Shown here: positions 50,946 to 58,575 of the stretch, piece by piece
How the letters are laid out: each line of letters begins with the position of its first letter
Position numbering within the stretch: the first letter of the stretch is position 1
Assembly (NCBI RefSeq): GCF_017948455.1
Contig: NZ_JAFFSU010000016.1
Coordinates: 62,001 to 126,000, forward strand
Length of the DNA stretch: 64,000 nt
Origin: Streptomyces sp. GESEQ-4
GTDB lineage: Bacteria > Actinomycetota > Actinomycetes > Streptomycetales > Streptomycetaceae
Direction of reading: 5' to 3'
Position numbers and translations under genes: made by a program
Notes under the pieces: model-generated
Database searches by the model: none
What the model saw: the letters and a program-made list of their open reading frames with translations, nothing else
Told to the model about the DNA's origin: nothing

Positions 50946-51070
50946 GGGCTTCGCGACAGCGTACGGCGTGCTTCGGAAGGGCTCCGCAACGGAGTACGGC
51001 GCACTTGGGCAGGGCTCCGCACCGGCGTACGACGCACCTCGGCCGGGCTCCGCACCGGCGCACGGGCCGG
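50946..51070. repeat. 33-bp tandem repeat (about 3.7 copies) between yaaA and the RNB nuclease gene
   Basis: Units begin at 50946, 50979, 51012 and 51045 with GGGCTTCGC or GGGCTCCGC, then a variable part containing GTACG. The period is exactly 33 bp and the array fills nearly the whole divergent intergenic region. Confidence 0.85.
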
Positions 51071-51091
51071 ATTGTGCCTAGGCTCATGGGT

Positions 51092-52513
51092 ATGCCCCGC
51101 CGCCACATCCGCGTGACCGGCGCCCCCGAAGCCCCCCTCCGGGCCGCCCTCACCGCGCTGCGTACCGAACTCGGCGTCTCCGAGAGCTTCCCGCCCGAAG
51201 CCGTCCCGGCCACACCCGCGCTCCCCGAGCACGACGCCACGGACATCCCCCTCTTCACCATCGACCCGCCCACCTCCACCGACCTCGACCAGGCGATGCA
51301 CCTCTCCCGCCAGGGCACCGGCTACCGCGTCCGGTACGCCATCGCCGACGTCGCCGCCTTCGTCGTACCCGGGTCACCGCTGGACCTGGAGACCCACCGC
51401 CGCGTGACCACCCTGTACTTCCCGGACGGAAAGATCCCGCTGCATCCGGTGCTGCTGAGCGAAGGCGCGGCGAGTCTGCTGCCGGACCAGCCCCGCCCGG
51501 CCGCCCTGTGGACCATCGACCTCGACGCGGACGGCCGCACGCTCGCCGTCGACGTCCGCCGGGCCCTGGTCCGCAGCCGCGCCAAGCTGGACTACGCGGG
51601 CGTGCAGAAGCAGATCGACGCCAAGACGGCCGAGGAACCGCTCGCGCTGCTCAAGGAGATCGGGGAGGCGAGGGAACGCCTGGAGATCGAACGCGGCGGC
51701 ATCTCGCTCACCGTGCCCGAGCAGGAGATCGTAGAGCGCGATCACACCTACGAGCTCAGCTACCGCGCCCCGCTCCCCGCCGACGGCTGGAACGCCCAGA
51801 TCTCCCTGCTCACGGGGATGGCGGCCGCGGATCTGATGCTGGGCGCCGGCACCGGCGTACTCCGCACCCTGCCCGCCGCCCCCGACGGCGCCGTCGGCCG
51901 CCTCCGCCGTACCGCCCACGCCCTGCACATCGACTGGCCGCACCACGTCTCGTACGCGGCCTTGATCCGCTCCCTCGACCCGCACCGCCCGCACCACGCG
52001 GCGTTTCTCCTCGAGTGCACGACGCTGCTGCGCGGCGCGGGCTACACGGTCTTCCGTAACGGCCTCCTGCCGGACATCACCACCCACTCCGCGGTCGCGG
52101 CCCCCTACGCCCACTGCACGGCCCCCCTCCGCCGCCTCGCCGACCGCTATGCCACCGAGATCTGCCTGGCGACGGTTGCCGGAGGCGAGCCGCCCGACTG
52201 GGTACTCGCCGCCCTCGACACCCTCCCCAAGGAGATGGCCGACGGCACGCGGAGGGCGGGCCAGGTGGAGCGCGCCTGCGTGGACATCGTGGAGGCGGCG
52301 CTGCTCAAGGACCGGGTGGGGGAGTTCTTCGACGGGTGCGTGGTGGACGTGGAGGAACGCCGTCCGACGGTGGGGAAGGTCCAGCTGGACTCCCCGGCGG
52401 TGGTCGCCCCCATCGAGAGCGACGCCGCCCCCCTGCCCCTCGGCGAACGCCTCCGCGTCCGTCTCACCCAAGCGGATCCGGCAGCGGCGAGGGTGCGTTT
52501 CGCGCCTGCGTGA
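51092..52513 (+). CDS. RNB-domain ribonuclease (RNase II/R family, short actinobacterial form)
   Basis: A 473-residue 3'-5' exoribonuclease. The RNB catalytic acidic cluster is IDPPTSTDLDQAMHL, where the last position of the usual DLDDA is Gln, followed by VADVAAFV. Later blocks are the RNB-conserved HSAVAAPYAHCTAPLRRLADR. There is no N-terminal cold-shock domain. Possible -10 TAGGCT (51079-51084) places transcription start at the ATG, so the mRNA is probably leaderless; ATG 51086 is an alternative. The 3' end overlaps the convergent gene by 50 bp. Confidence 0.88.
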   Translation: MPRRHIRVTGAPEAPLRAALTALRTELGVSESFPPEAVPATPALPEHDATDIPLFTIDPPTSTDLDQAMHLSRQGTGYRVRYAIADVAAFVVPGSPLDLETHRRVTTLYFPDGKIPLHPVLLSEGAASLLPDQPRPAALWTIDLDADGRTLAVDVRRALVRSRAKLDYAGVQKQIDAKTAEEPLALLKEIGEARERLEIERGGISLTVPEQEIVERDHTYELSYRAPLPADGWNAQISLLTGMAAADLMLGAGTGVLRTLPAAPDGAVGRLRRTAHALHIDWPHHVSYAALIRSLDPHRPHHAAFLLECTTLLRGAGYTVFRNGLLPDITTHSAVAAPYAHCTAPLRRLADRYATEICLATVAGGEPPDWVLAALDTLPKEMADGTRRAGQVERACVDIVEAALLKDRVGEFFDGCVVDVEERRPTVGKVQLDSPAVVAPIESDAAPLPLGERLRVRLTQADPAAARVRFAPA

Positions 52514-53093
52514 TCGCTTCCTTAGTTTCCTGTACGAGGCTGTCGGCGTCGTCGGCGTGCAGGCGGACGAGTCGGATGCTCTTCTGCCGCCCGAAGAAGG
52601 TGAAGTGGGTGACTGGCTCGGTGAGTTCGATCGTGACATCGGTCTGCGAGCCCACGGGGATGTCGAGTTCACCGTCGGTGCGCTGGTGCGTGGTCCGCAG
52701 CTCCCGTCGTACGGAAGCGATGTGGGTGACGGGGATGCGCAGATCGACGTGGGCGGCGTAACGGACGCGGAGCGAGCCGTCGTCGAGCACATGGGGCCGT
52801 ACGACCGAGGCGGCGTGCAGGCCGACGATGACGACGACGCCGTACAGGTCCAGGACGAGCACGATCCGCTCGACGGTCGGCCAGTGACGCAGCAGGACGG
52901 ACATCGTCAGCGTCTCGATCACGCACACGAACGCGAACCCGAACATGACCGCACCCTGCCCGCGCGCATACCCGAAGGCTCGCCCACCGCCGCCTGTCCC
53001 GTGGCGTCGCTTGCTGACCCACAGCACCAGGCTGACGAGCAGCCGCAGCTCGTGCCGGAGGAGGGCGTGAGCGATCCGCAGGGTCATCCTCAT
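52464..53093 (-). CDS. membrane protein of unknown function
   Basis: 209 residues with two to three hydrophobic helices (AVMFGFAFVCVIETLTMSVLL, IVLVLDLYGVVVIVGLH) followed by a soluble strand-rich domain (VDLRIPVTHIASVRRELRT, TDVTIELTEPVTHFTFFG, SIRLVRLHADDADSLV) of bacterial-PH-like character. ATG 53093 overlaps the MerR stop as ATGA, so it is co-translated with MerR and may be its regulated partner. No family is confidently named. Confidence 0.7.
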   Translation of the reverse strand: MRMTLRIAHALLRHELRLLVSLVLWVSKRRHGTGGGGRAFGYARGQGAVMFGFAFVCVIETLTMSVLLRHWPTVERIVLVLDLYGVVVIVGLHAASVVRPHVLDDGSLRVRYAAHVDLRIPVTHIASVRRELRTTHQRTDGELDIPVGSQTDVTIELTEPVTHFTFFGRQKSIRLVRLHADDADSLVQETKEAITQARNAPSPLPDPLG

Positions 53094-53881
53094 GGCCGCC
53101 CCTCCTCTTCCTCGGCTTCCTCGGCTTCCTCGGCTTCCTCGGTCACGATCCGCAGCGCGCGCCGGATCGCCTCGGCCTGCGCGGGCGCGAAGTCGGCGTA
53201 GAAGGCGCGCAGGAAGCTGTCGTCGTGGTCGATGCCGATGTCGTCCGGGAGCAGCTCGCGGGGGATGCAGTCGGCGAGGGCGCGGGCGGCCTCGTCCACG
53301 CGGGGGTCGTCGGTGGGGGAGTCGGCGAGGGCGTCGAGGAGGGCGTAGACCGCGAGGGCCTGTTCGACACCGCCGGGTGTGGCCAGGGCACTGCCGAGCA
53401 GGCCCATCAGCCGCGCGCGTTCCTCCGGGTGGGCCGTGGTCTCGATGAGCGCGAGCAGCTCGCGGTCCTTGGCGGCCATGGGGGAGTCGGCGGGGTGGGC
53501 CATCTCGGCGAACAGCGCGGTCAGTTCGGGCGAGACAGGCCCTTCGGCAGGCAGCTCCTCGGCGGAGTCGAGGAGCGCACGGAGCCGCGCCCGGCGATCC
53601 CGGATGGCTGCTTCCTGCCGGGCCAGATCCTCGTCCAGCTCGGTGAGCACCTCGGCGAGGTCCCGGCCCGCGTCGTCCGCGAGGACGTCCCGCACCTCCG
53701 TGAGCCCCAGCCCCAGCTCGGTCAGCCGCCGGATCCGGGCGAGCACGACGGCGTGCCGCAGCGTGTAGTTCCGGTAGCCGTTCGACAGCCGCTCCGGCTC
53801 GGGCAGCAGGCCCAGGTGGTGATAATGCCGCACGGTACGCGTGGTGACGCCGACGGCTGTGGCGAGTTCTCCGATCCGCAT
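53090..53881 (-). CDS. MerR family transcriptional regulator
   Basis: A 263-residue regulator. The N-terminal MerR helix-turn-helix is MRIGELATAVGVTTRTVRHY (1-20) with wing HHLGLLPEPERL, then a coiled coil (LTELDEDLARQEAAIRDRRARLRALL) and a helical effector domain. The last residues are an acidic simple repeat (EEAEEAEEAEEEE) encoded by 9-bp repeats at 53107-53140. It lies upstream of, and overlaps, the membrane-protein gene. A 19-bp-spacer promoter with a dyad sits directly before it. Confidence 0.9.
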   Translation of the reverse strand: MRIGELATAVGVTTRTVRHYHHLGLLPEPERLSNGYRNYTLRHAVVLARIRRLTELGLGLTEVRDVLADDAGRDLAEVLTELDEDLARQEAAIRDRRARLRALLDSAEELPAEGPVSPELTALFAEMAHPADSPMAAKDRELLALIETTAHPEERARLMGLLGSALATPGGVEQALAVYALLDALADSPTDDPRVDEAARALADCIPRELLPDDIGIDHDDSFLRAFYADFAPAQAEAIRRALRIVTEEAEEAEEAEEEEGRP

Positions 53882-53887
53882 GGGTTC

Positions 53888-53918
53888 AGTAGAAACGTTG
53901 ACGTTGCGGCAGGGTCAA
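53888..53918 (-). promoter_or_regulatory. MerR-type promoter with 19-bp spacer and dyad, leaderless
   Basis: On the minus strand, -35 TTGACC (53918-53913) and -10 TCTACT (53893-53888) are separated by 19 bp, longer than the normal 17. The inverted repeat TTGAC...GTCAA spans 53918-53898. MerR proteins untwist such long spacers to activate. The predicted start falls on or next to ATG 53881. Confidence 0.65.
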
Positions 53919-53965
53919 GCGAGCACGGACTTTCTCCGGCCTCCTCGGCGTTGCAGCCGTCAGGG

Positions 53966-54033
53966 GTGTGAGATGAGCGCACGGAAACAGGAGACGGGGG
54001 TGTGAGATGAGCGCACGGGAACAGGCGACCTGG
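53966..54033 (+). repeat. 34-bp tandem duplication of the AraC-gene start region
   Basis: GGTGTGAGATGAGCGCACGG occurs twice in succession, about 34 bp apart. The upstream ATG opens a 10-codon frame (MSARKQETGV) that stops one base before the true ATG at 54007, giving a duplicated start and a minimal upstream peptide. Confidence 0.7.
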
Positions 54034-54837
54034 ACCAGGGCGCGGCTCGGTCGCTGTGGTCCACCGCTCGACCTGCTGACCGCCCGCTTCGACCGGCACG
54101 TCTACGCCTCGCACACGCACGAGGAGTTCAGCATCGGCATCTGCGTCGGCGGCGCCGAGGTCATCGACTACCGGGGCGACCACCTCCGCCCCGGCCCGGG
54201 CTCCATCGTCGTACTCGCCCCCGACGAGATGCACACCGGCCGCCCCGCCGCGTCCGACGGCTACGCCTACCGCGCCCTGTACCCCGGCCCCTCCCTCCTC
54301 ACCGAAGGCACCCTCGGCGACGGCCTCCCGTACTTCCGCGAGCCCCTCCTCGACGACCCCGAACTCGCCACCGCCCTCCACCGCGCCCACGCCGAACTCA
54401 GCGCCTGCCCCGACCCGTTGGAGGCCGAGTCCCGCCTCCCGTGGCTGCTCACGGCGCTGGCCCGCCGCCACTCGACGGCCCGAGCGGCGAACGACGTGGT
54501 GCCCGGTGCCGCGCACATCGCCCATGTCGTACGCGACCGGCTCGCCGACGAGCTCCTGGCGCCCCCGTCCCTCGCCGAGCTCGCCGCCGACCTGGGGCTG
54601 TCCCGTTACCAGCTCCTCCGGGCCTTCCGTACGACGATGGGGATACCGCCGTACGCCTGGCTGGCCCAGCACCGGGTGGGCCGGGCCCGCGGACTGCTGG
54701 AGTCCGGAATGCGGCCGGGCGAGGTCGCGGGGGCGGTGGGCTTCGCCGACCAGGCGCATCTGACCCGCTGGTTCCGGCGGGTGCTGGGGGTGACGCCGGC
54801 GGCGTACCGCAACAGCGTTCAAGACGGGCGCCGCTGA
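54007..54837 (+). CDS. AraC family transcriptional regulator
   Basis: A 276-residue regulator. The N-terminal cupin-like effector domain (RFDRHVYASHTHEEFSIGICVGG, PGSIVVLAPDEMHTG) is followed by a C-terminal double helix-turn-helix (~185-270: PSLAELAADLGLSRYQLLRAF and GEVAGAVGFADQAHLTRWFRRVLG). It is 18 bp upstream of an EamA transporter gene on the same strand, and AraC regulators of this subtype commonly control an adjacent exporter. The ATG at 54007 is the second of a duplicated pair. Confidence 0.9.
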   Translation: MSAREQATWTRARLGRCGPPLDLLTARFDRHVYASHTHEEFSIGICVGGAEVIDYRGDHLRPGPGSIVVLAPDEMHTGRPAASDGYAYRALYPGPSLLTEGTLGDGLPYFREPLLDDPELATALHRAHAELSACPDPLEAESRLPWLLTALARRHSTARAANDVVPGAAHIAHVVRDRLADELLAPPSLAELAADLGLSRYQLLRAFRTTMGIPPYAWLAQHRVGRARGLLESGMRPGEVAGAVGFADQAHLTRWFRRVLGVTPAAYRNSVQDGRR

Positions 54838-54855
54838 TCCGGTGAGCATGGCCGC

Positions 54856-55887
54856 ATGACTGCACGCGGCTGGTTTCTGTTCTCCCTGATGGGAGTGGTC
54901 TGGGGCATCCCCTATCTGCTGATCAAGGTGGCGGTGGACGCGGACTTGTCCCCGTCGACGGTGGTGTTCACGCGCTGCGCGCTGGGCGCTGCCCTGCTCC
55001 TGCCCTTCGCGATACGCCAGGGCGGCCTGCCCGGCACGATACGGACGCACTGGCGCCCGATGCTGGCCTTCGCGTGCATCGAGATCATCGGCCCCTGGTG
55101 GACCCTGACCGACGCCGAACGGCACCTGTCCAGCTCCACGGCGGGCCTGCTGATCGCCGGAGTCCCGATCGTGGGACTGGCGTTGGCCCGCTTCTTCGGC
55201 GACACGGAGAGGCTGGGGGTACGGCGTGCGACGGGCCTCGCGCTGGGGCTGGCCGGCGTGGGAGTCCTCACGGTCCCGCACCTGACCGGCGGCGACGCCC
55301 GCTCCCTGGCCGAGGTCTTCGTCACGGTGATCGGCTACGCGACCGCCCCCCTGATCGCCGCGCGCTACCTGAAGGACGTCCCGACCCTCCAGCTCATCGC
55401 CCCGTGCCTGGCCCTCGCCGCCCTGGTCTACGCTCCCGCGGCAGCGGTGACCCGGCCGCCCACGATGCCCTCGACCTCGGTCCTGGTCGCCTTGGCCGTC
55501 CTGGGCGTCGTCTGCACCGCGGTCGCCTTCGTGGCCTTCCTGGAGCTGATCAAGGAGGCAGGCCCGACCAGGGCGACGGTCTTCACGTACGTCAACCCGG
55601 CCGTCGCGGTGGCGGCGGGCGCGGTCTTCCTGGACGAGCCGCTGACGGCGGGCATCGTCGCGGCCTTCACGCTGATCCTGGCGGGCTCGGTGCTGGCGAC
55701 GTCGGCGGCGGGCCCGAGGAAGGGATCGGGGAGGGGATCGGGGAGGGGATCGAGGAACGGATCGAGGAAGGCCCCACGCCCGGTAGCATGGTCGACACGG
55801 CAGACGAGCCGGGCGGACGGCCGCGTGGAGGTTCCTATGGACCTCCCCGAGGAACGTCCGGGCTCCACAGGGCAGGGTGGTGGCTAA
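54856..55887 (+). CDS. EamA/DMT family transporter running into rnpB
   Basis: A ten-helix drug/metabolite transporter of about 300 residues (WFLFSLMGVVWGIPYLLIKVAV at the start, VFTYVNPAVAVAAGAVFLDEPLTAG near the end). After the last helix the frame continues for ~60 residues: a Gly/Ser/Arg repeat (RKGSGRGSGRGSRNGSRK) and then a tail encoded by the first 89 bases of rnpB. The tail is probably non-functional. Its promoter is shared with or follows the AraC gene. The substrate is unknown. Confidence 0.85.
   Translation: MTARGWFLFSLMGVVWGIPYLLIKVAVDADLSPSTVVFTRCALGAALLLPFAIRQGGLPGTIRTHWRPMLAFACIEIIGPWWTLTDAERHLSSSTAGLLIAGVPIVGLALARFFGDTERLGVRRATGLALGLAGVGVLTVPHLTGGDARSLAEVFVTVIGYATAPLIAARYLKDVPTLQLIAPCLALAALVYAPAAAVTRPPTMPSTSVLVALAVLGVVCTAVAFVAFLELIKEAGPTRATVFTYVNPAVAVAAGAVFLDEPLTAGIVAAFTLILAGSVLATSAAGPRKGSGRGSGRGSRNGSRKAPRPVAWSTRQTSRADGRVEVPMDLPEERPGSTGQGGG
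55784..55789 (+). promoter_or_regulatory. probable rnpB -10 box inside the EamA gene
   Basis: TAGCAT at 55784-55789, about 10 bp before the predicted 5' end of rnpB at 55799, fits a -10 element driving the RNA from within the 3' part of the transporter gene. Confidence 0.4.
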
Positions 55888-56219
55888 CGGCCACCCGGGG
55901 TGACCCGCGGGACAGTGCCACAGAAAGCAAACCGCCCGGCGTTCAGGCGCTGGGTAAGGGTGAAACGGTGGTGTAAGAGACCACCAGCGCCTGAGGTGAC
56001 TCAGGCGGCTAGGTAAACCCCACCCGGAGCAAGGTCAAGAGGAGCCGCCTCTTCGAAAGAAGGGCGACTCTGCGCGGACGTCCGAGGGCTGCCCGCCCGA
56101 GTCCGCGGGTAGACCGCACGAGGCCGGCGGCAACGCCGGCCCTAGATGGATGGCCGTCGCTCCAGGGTCCGCGAGGACCCCGGAGGACAGAACCCGGCGT
56201 ACAGCCCGACTCGTCTGCC
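55799..56219 (+). ncRNA. rnpB: RNase P RNA (rnpB, type A)
   Basis: The catalytic RNA of RNase P, which trims tRNA 5' leaders. Conserved blocks are GAGGAACGTCCGGGCTCCAC, then GACAGTGCCACAGAAAGCAA, GGGTGAAACGGTGGTGTAAG and AGAGACCACC. The terminal P1 helix is visible: GGCAGACGAG at 55799-55808 pairs exactly with CTCGTCTGCC at 56210-56219, and the adjoining GGGC/GCCC pair extends it. The length (~421 nt) is normal for Streptomyces. The 5' end overlaps the EamA frame. Confidence 0.95.
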
Positions 56220-56384
56220 GGCAGGGCTCTGACCTGGGCTTATGGCCCGGTTGGGGCCTTTCCCGTGTGCGGCCACATCCCGTTGCCGGGGTCGCCGCGC
56301 GTACGTCTCGTACGTTCATCAGAGCGAGGTCGCGCCGCAGGGCGGAGCCGACACGGTCGGCACGCTCCGTGGTGCGACGCCAGC

Positions 56385-57182
56385 TCAAGCTGCGATGTCG
56401 GCTTCGTCGGCTTCGGCCTGGAGGGCAGGGCCGAGCAGCAGACCCCCGTCCAGGACGAATTCGGAGCCCGTGGCGAAAGACGCGTCCTGGGAGGTGATGA
56501 AGAGCAACAGGCGGGTGATGTCGGCGGGTTCGGCCAGGCGGGGGATGGCGAAGGGGTCGGGTGAATAGAAGTCGGCGATGGCGGGCTGGCCTGCGACGGT
56601 GGGTTCGTTGATCAGGGGTGTGGAGACGACGCCGGGGTGGATGGAGTTGACCCGGATGTTGTCCCGTCCCAGCTCCAGCGCGGCCGTCTTGGTCAGTCCG
56701 CGCACGGCCCACTTGCTGGCGGTGTAGGGGGCGTAGAAGGCCGTGCCTACGTGGGCCATGGTCGAGGCGACGTTGACGATGGTTCCGCCGCCGCCCCTGC
56801 GCATCGACGGAGCCACAGCCCTGATGCCGAGGAACTGGCCGGTGACGTTGACGCTGAAGGTGTGCTCCCAGGTGCGGAGTTCGGTGTGCTCGAGAGGGGC
56901 CGCCGGGTTCTGGACGCCCGCGTTGTTCACCAGGATGCTGACCGGCCCGAAGTGGCCTTCGACTTCGCGCACCGCCGCCGCCCAGTCGTCCTCGCCGGCG
57001 ACGTCCAGGTGAACGGGCAGAGCCCGAGGGCCGAGCTGAGCAGCGAGTTCGCGGCCGGCGTCGTCGTCGCGGCCGGCGATGACGACGTTCGCCCCCTCGG
57101 CGTGGTAGCCCCGCACATGGCTGCTGCCCATGCCGCCGCTGCCGCCCGTGACGATGACGGTCTGGCCCTCGAAGCGTCCCAT
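56385..57182 (-). CDS. SDR family oxidoreductase
   Basis: A 265-residue classical SDR with TGGSGGMGSSH, D-V-A-G after strand 3, NNAGVQNP, S-T...Y-T-A-S-K as catalytic residues and a FVLDGGLLLG C-terminus. ATG 57182 is preceded by AGGTAAACCTGGAAGG-like purines read on the minus strand. It diverges from a TetR gene across a 122-bp gap holding two copies of a 20-bp palindrome, so it is the likely regulated gene. The substrate is unknown. Confidence 0.88.
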   Translation of the reverse strand: MGRFEGQTVIVTGGSGGMGSSHVRGYHAEGANVVIAGRDDDAGRELAAQLGPRALPVHLDVAGEDDWAAAVREVEGHFGPVSILVNNAGVQNPAAPLEHTELRTWEHTFSVNVTGQFLGIRAVAPSMRRGGGGTIVNVASTMAHVGTAFYAPYTASKWAVRGLTKTAALELGRDNIRVNSIHPGVVSTPLINEPTVAGQPAIADFYSPDPFAIPRLAEPADITRLLLFITSQDASFATGSEFVLDGGLLLGPALQAEADEADIAA

Positions 57183-57209
57183 GATGCGTCCTTCCAGGTT
57201 TACCTGAAT

Positions 57210-57229
57210 GGTGAGTCGAGTGACTCACC
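57210..57229. promoter_or_regulatory. TetR operator 1: GGTGAGTCGAGTGACTCACC
   Basis: Inverted repeat with GGTGAGTC/GACTCACC arms, 28 bp upstream of the SDR start. A second copy lies 49 bp away. Confidence 0.8.
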
Positions 57230-57258
57230 TCCTCTCTCAAGGTAAGAGCGGGACGAGT

Positions 57259-57278
57259 GGTGAGTCAAGTGACTCACC
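57259..57278. promoter_or_regulatory. TetR operator 2: GGTGAGTCAAGTGACTCACC
   Basis: Same 8-bp arms as operator 1, 27 bp upstream of the TetR start. One site faces each divergent gene. Confidence 0.8.
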
Positions 57279-57304
57279 TCGCAGCGAGGGGCATACTGGA
57301 GGGC

Positions 57305-57955
57305 ATGACGGCACAGCCTTCGGAATACCACCGGCGCGTGGCGGCGCAGAAGCGAACGGCCATCATCGAGGCAGCGACGAAGCTGTTCCTCGACTCCGGC
57401 TACGACGGCACCTCGCTGGCCCGTATCGCCGAGGAGGCCGGAGTGTCGAGGGCGACTCTGTTCAAGCAGTTCACCACCAAGGCGGCCCTGTTCGAGGCGA
57501 TCGTCACCGAACACTGGAAGGTCGACGACGAGGAGGCGCCACTTCCCGAGCCGGGCAACCTCCGCGCAGGGCTCGAGGTCCTCGGACGCCGGTACGTTGC
57601 GCTGCTCACCCAGCCCGGCATGGCCGCCCTCCACCGCATCGTCATCGCCGAGGTACCGCGTTTCCCGGAGCTCGGCGCGACCCAGTTCAAGCTCGGCAAG
57701 ATGCCCTACTTCGAATCGGTCCGCCGCTACCTGGCAGCGGAGAACGCCGCCGGTACAGCCGTGCTCGACGACGCGGAGATGGCGGCGACCCAATTTCTCG
57801 GGATGATCTCCAACTACGTGTTCTGGCCGCGGATGCTGCTCGCCCGCTGGGAGCCCGACGACGCCTCCGTCATGAACGCGGTCGATCAAGCGGTGCAGAC
57901 CATGCTCGCCCGATACGGGGCGCCGGGACTCGCGGCACCTGAGACGCCTGAGTGA
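57305..57955 (+). CDS. TetR family transcriptional regulator
   Basis: A 216-residue regulator. Its helix-turn-helix (RTAIIEAATKLFLDSGYDGTSLARIAEEAGVSRATLFKQF is the region, residues ~17-55) is followed by a TetR_C_7-like domain (ALHRIVIAEVPRFPELG). It should bind the twin palindromes and repress itself and the divergent SDR. ATG 57305 is chosen because an upstream ATG would start inside operator 2. Confidence 0.9.
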   Translation: MTAQPSEYHRRVAAQKRTAIIEAATKLFLDSGYDGTSLARIAEEAGVSRATLFKQFTTKAALFEAIVTEHWKVDDEEAPLPEPGNLRAGLEVLGRRYVALLTQPGMAALHRIVIAEVPRFPELGATQFKLGKMPYFESVRRYLAAENAAGTAVLDDAEMAATQFLGMISNYVFWPRMLLARWEPDDASVMNAVDQAVQTMLARYGAPGLAAPETPE

Positions 57956-58027
57956 GTGGGGAGGTGTGCGACTCCCAGGAGCAGCACGGTCTCCCTCCCC
58001 CCGACGCTCGCGGGTCAACATCGGTCC

Positions 58028-58468
58028 ATGCGCTACAAAAACAGCACTCTGAAGATCATCGCGCCTCTTGTGGGTGCGGCCGCAGTGGTGGCCTGTCAGC
58101 AGGCGCCTGGGGAACGAGCTGGGGAACAAGAGGGTCCCGGTGCGCTGGCGACGTCCCGTCAGTCACCCGCCCGCGACGGGGTCGGAAGCTCAAGTGACCT
58201 CGCCACTCACGTCGGGATGTGGGTCACCGCGGACAACCACATCCGGCAGGAACTCCTCCCGAACGGTCGTTACGACGAGGCTCGGGGCGGGCGCGAAAGC
58301 GCGTATACCGGCCGCTACTGGGTGAACGGAAATCACATCGAGTACGCGGACGACACGGGTTTCACCGCCGACGGAGAGTTCGAGGGCGACATCCTTCACC
58401 ACGGTGGCTACGTCTTCTACCGCGAGGAAAGCCCGGCCCACCGCAAGGCCACCGGCAAAGACGCATGA
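58028..58468 (+). CDS. lipoprotein with Atu4866-like domain
   Basis: 146 residues. A short signal with lipobox VVAC (cysteine 23) precedes a disordered Gly/Glu/Ser linker and a ~75-residue beta-barrel domain: HVGMWVTADNHIRQELLPNG, then RYDEARGGRESAYTGRYWVN, IEYADDTGFTADGEF and GGYVFYREE. This matches the Atu4866 family of small proteins often found beside SDRs and reductases; its function is unknown. Here it lies in a block of SDR genes. Confidence 0.75.
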   Translation: MRYKNSTLKIIAPLVGAAAVVACQQAPGERAGEQEGPGALATSRQSPARDGVGSSSDLATHVGMWVTADNHIRQELLPNGRYDEARGGRESAYTGRYWVNGNHIEYADDTGFTADGEFEGDILHHGGYVFYREESPAHRKATGKDA

Positions 58469-58575
58469 GGGAGCAACCCAGCTGGAGCTTCTCTCCGTCA
58501 TCGGCGCCTGCCTAGGAGTATCGCGGCCACCTTGCGCTGCTGCGTCGGACGTGGGGCAGGGCTACCGTCGATGGC

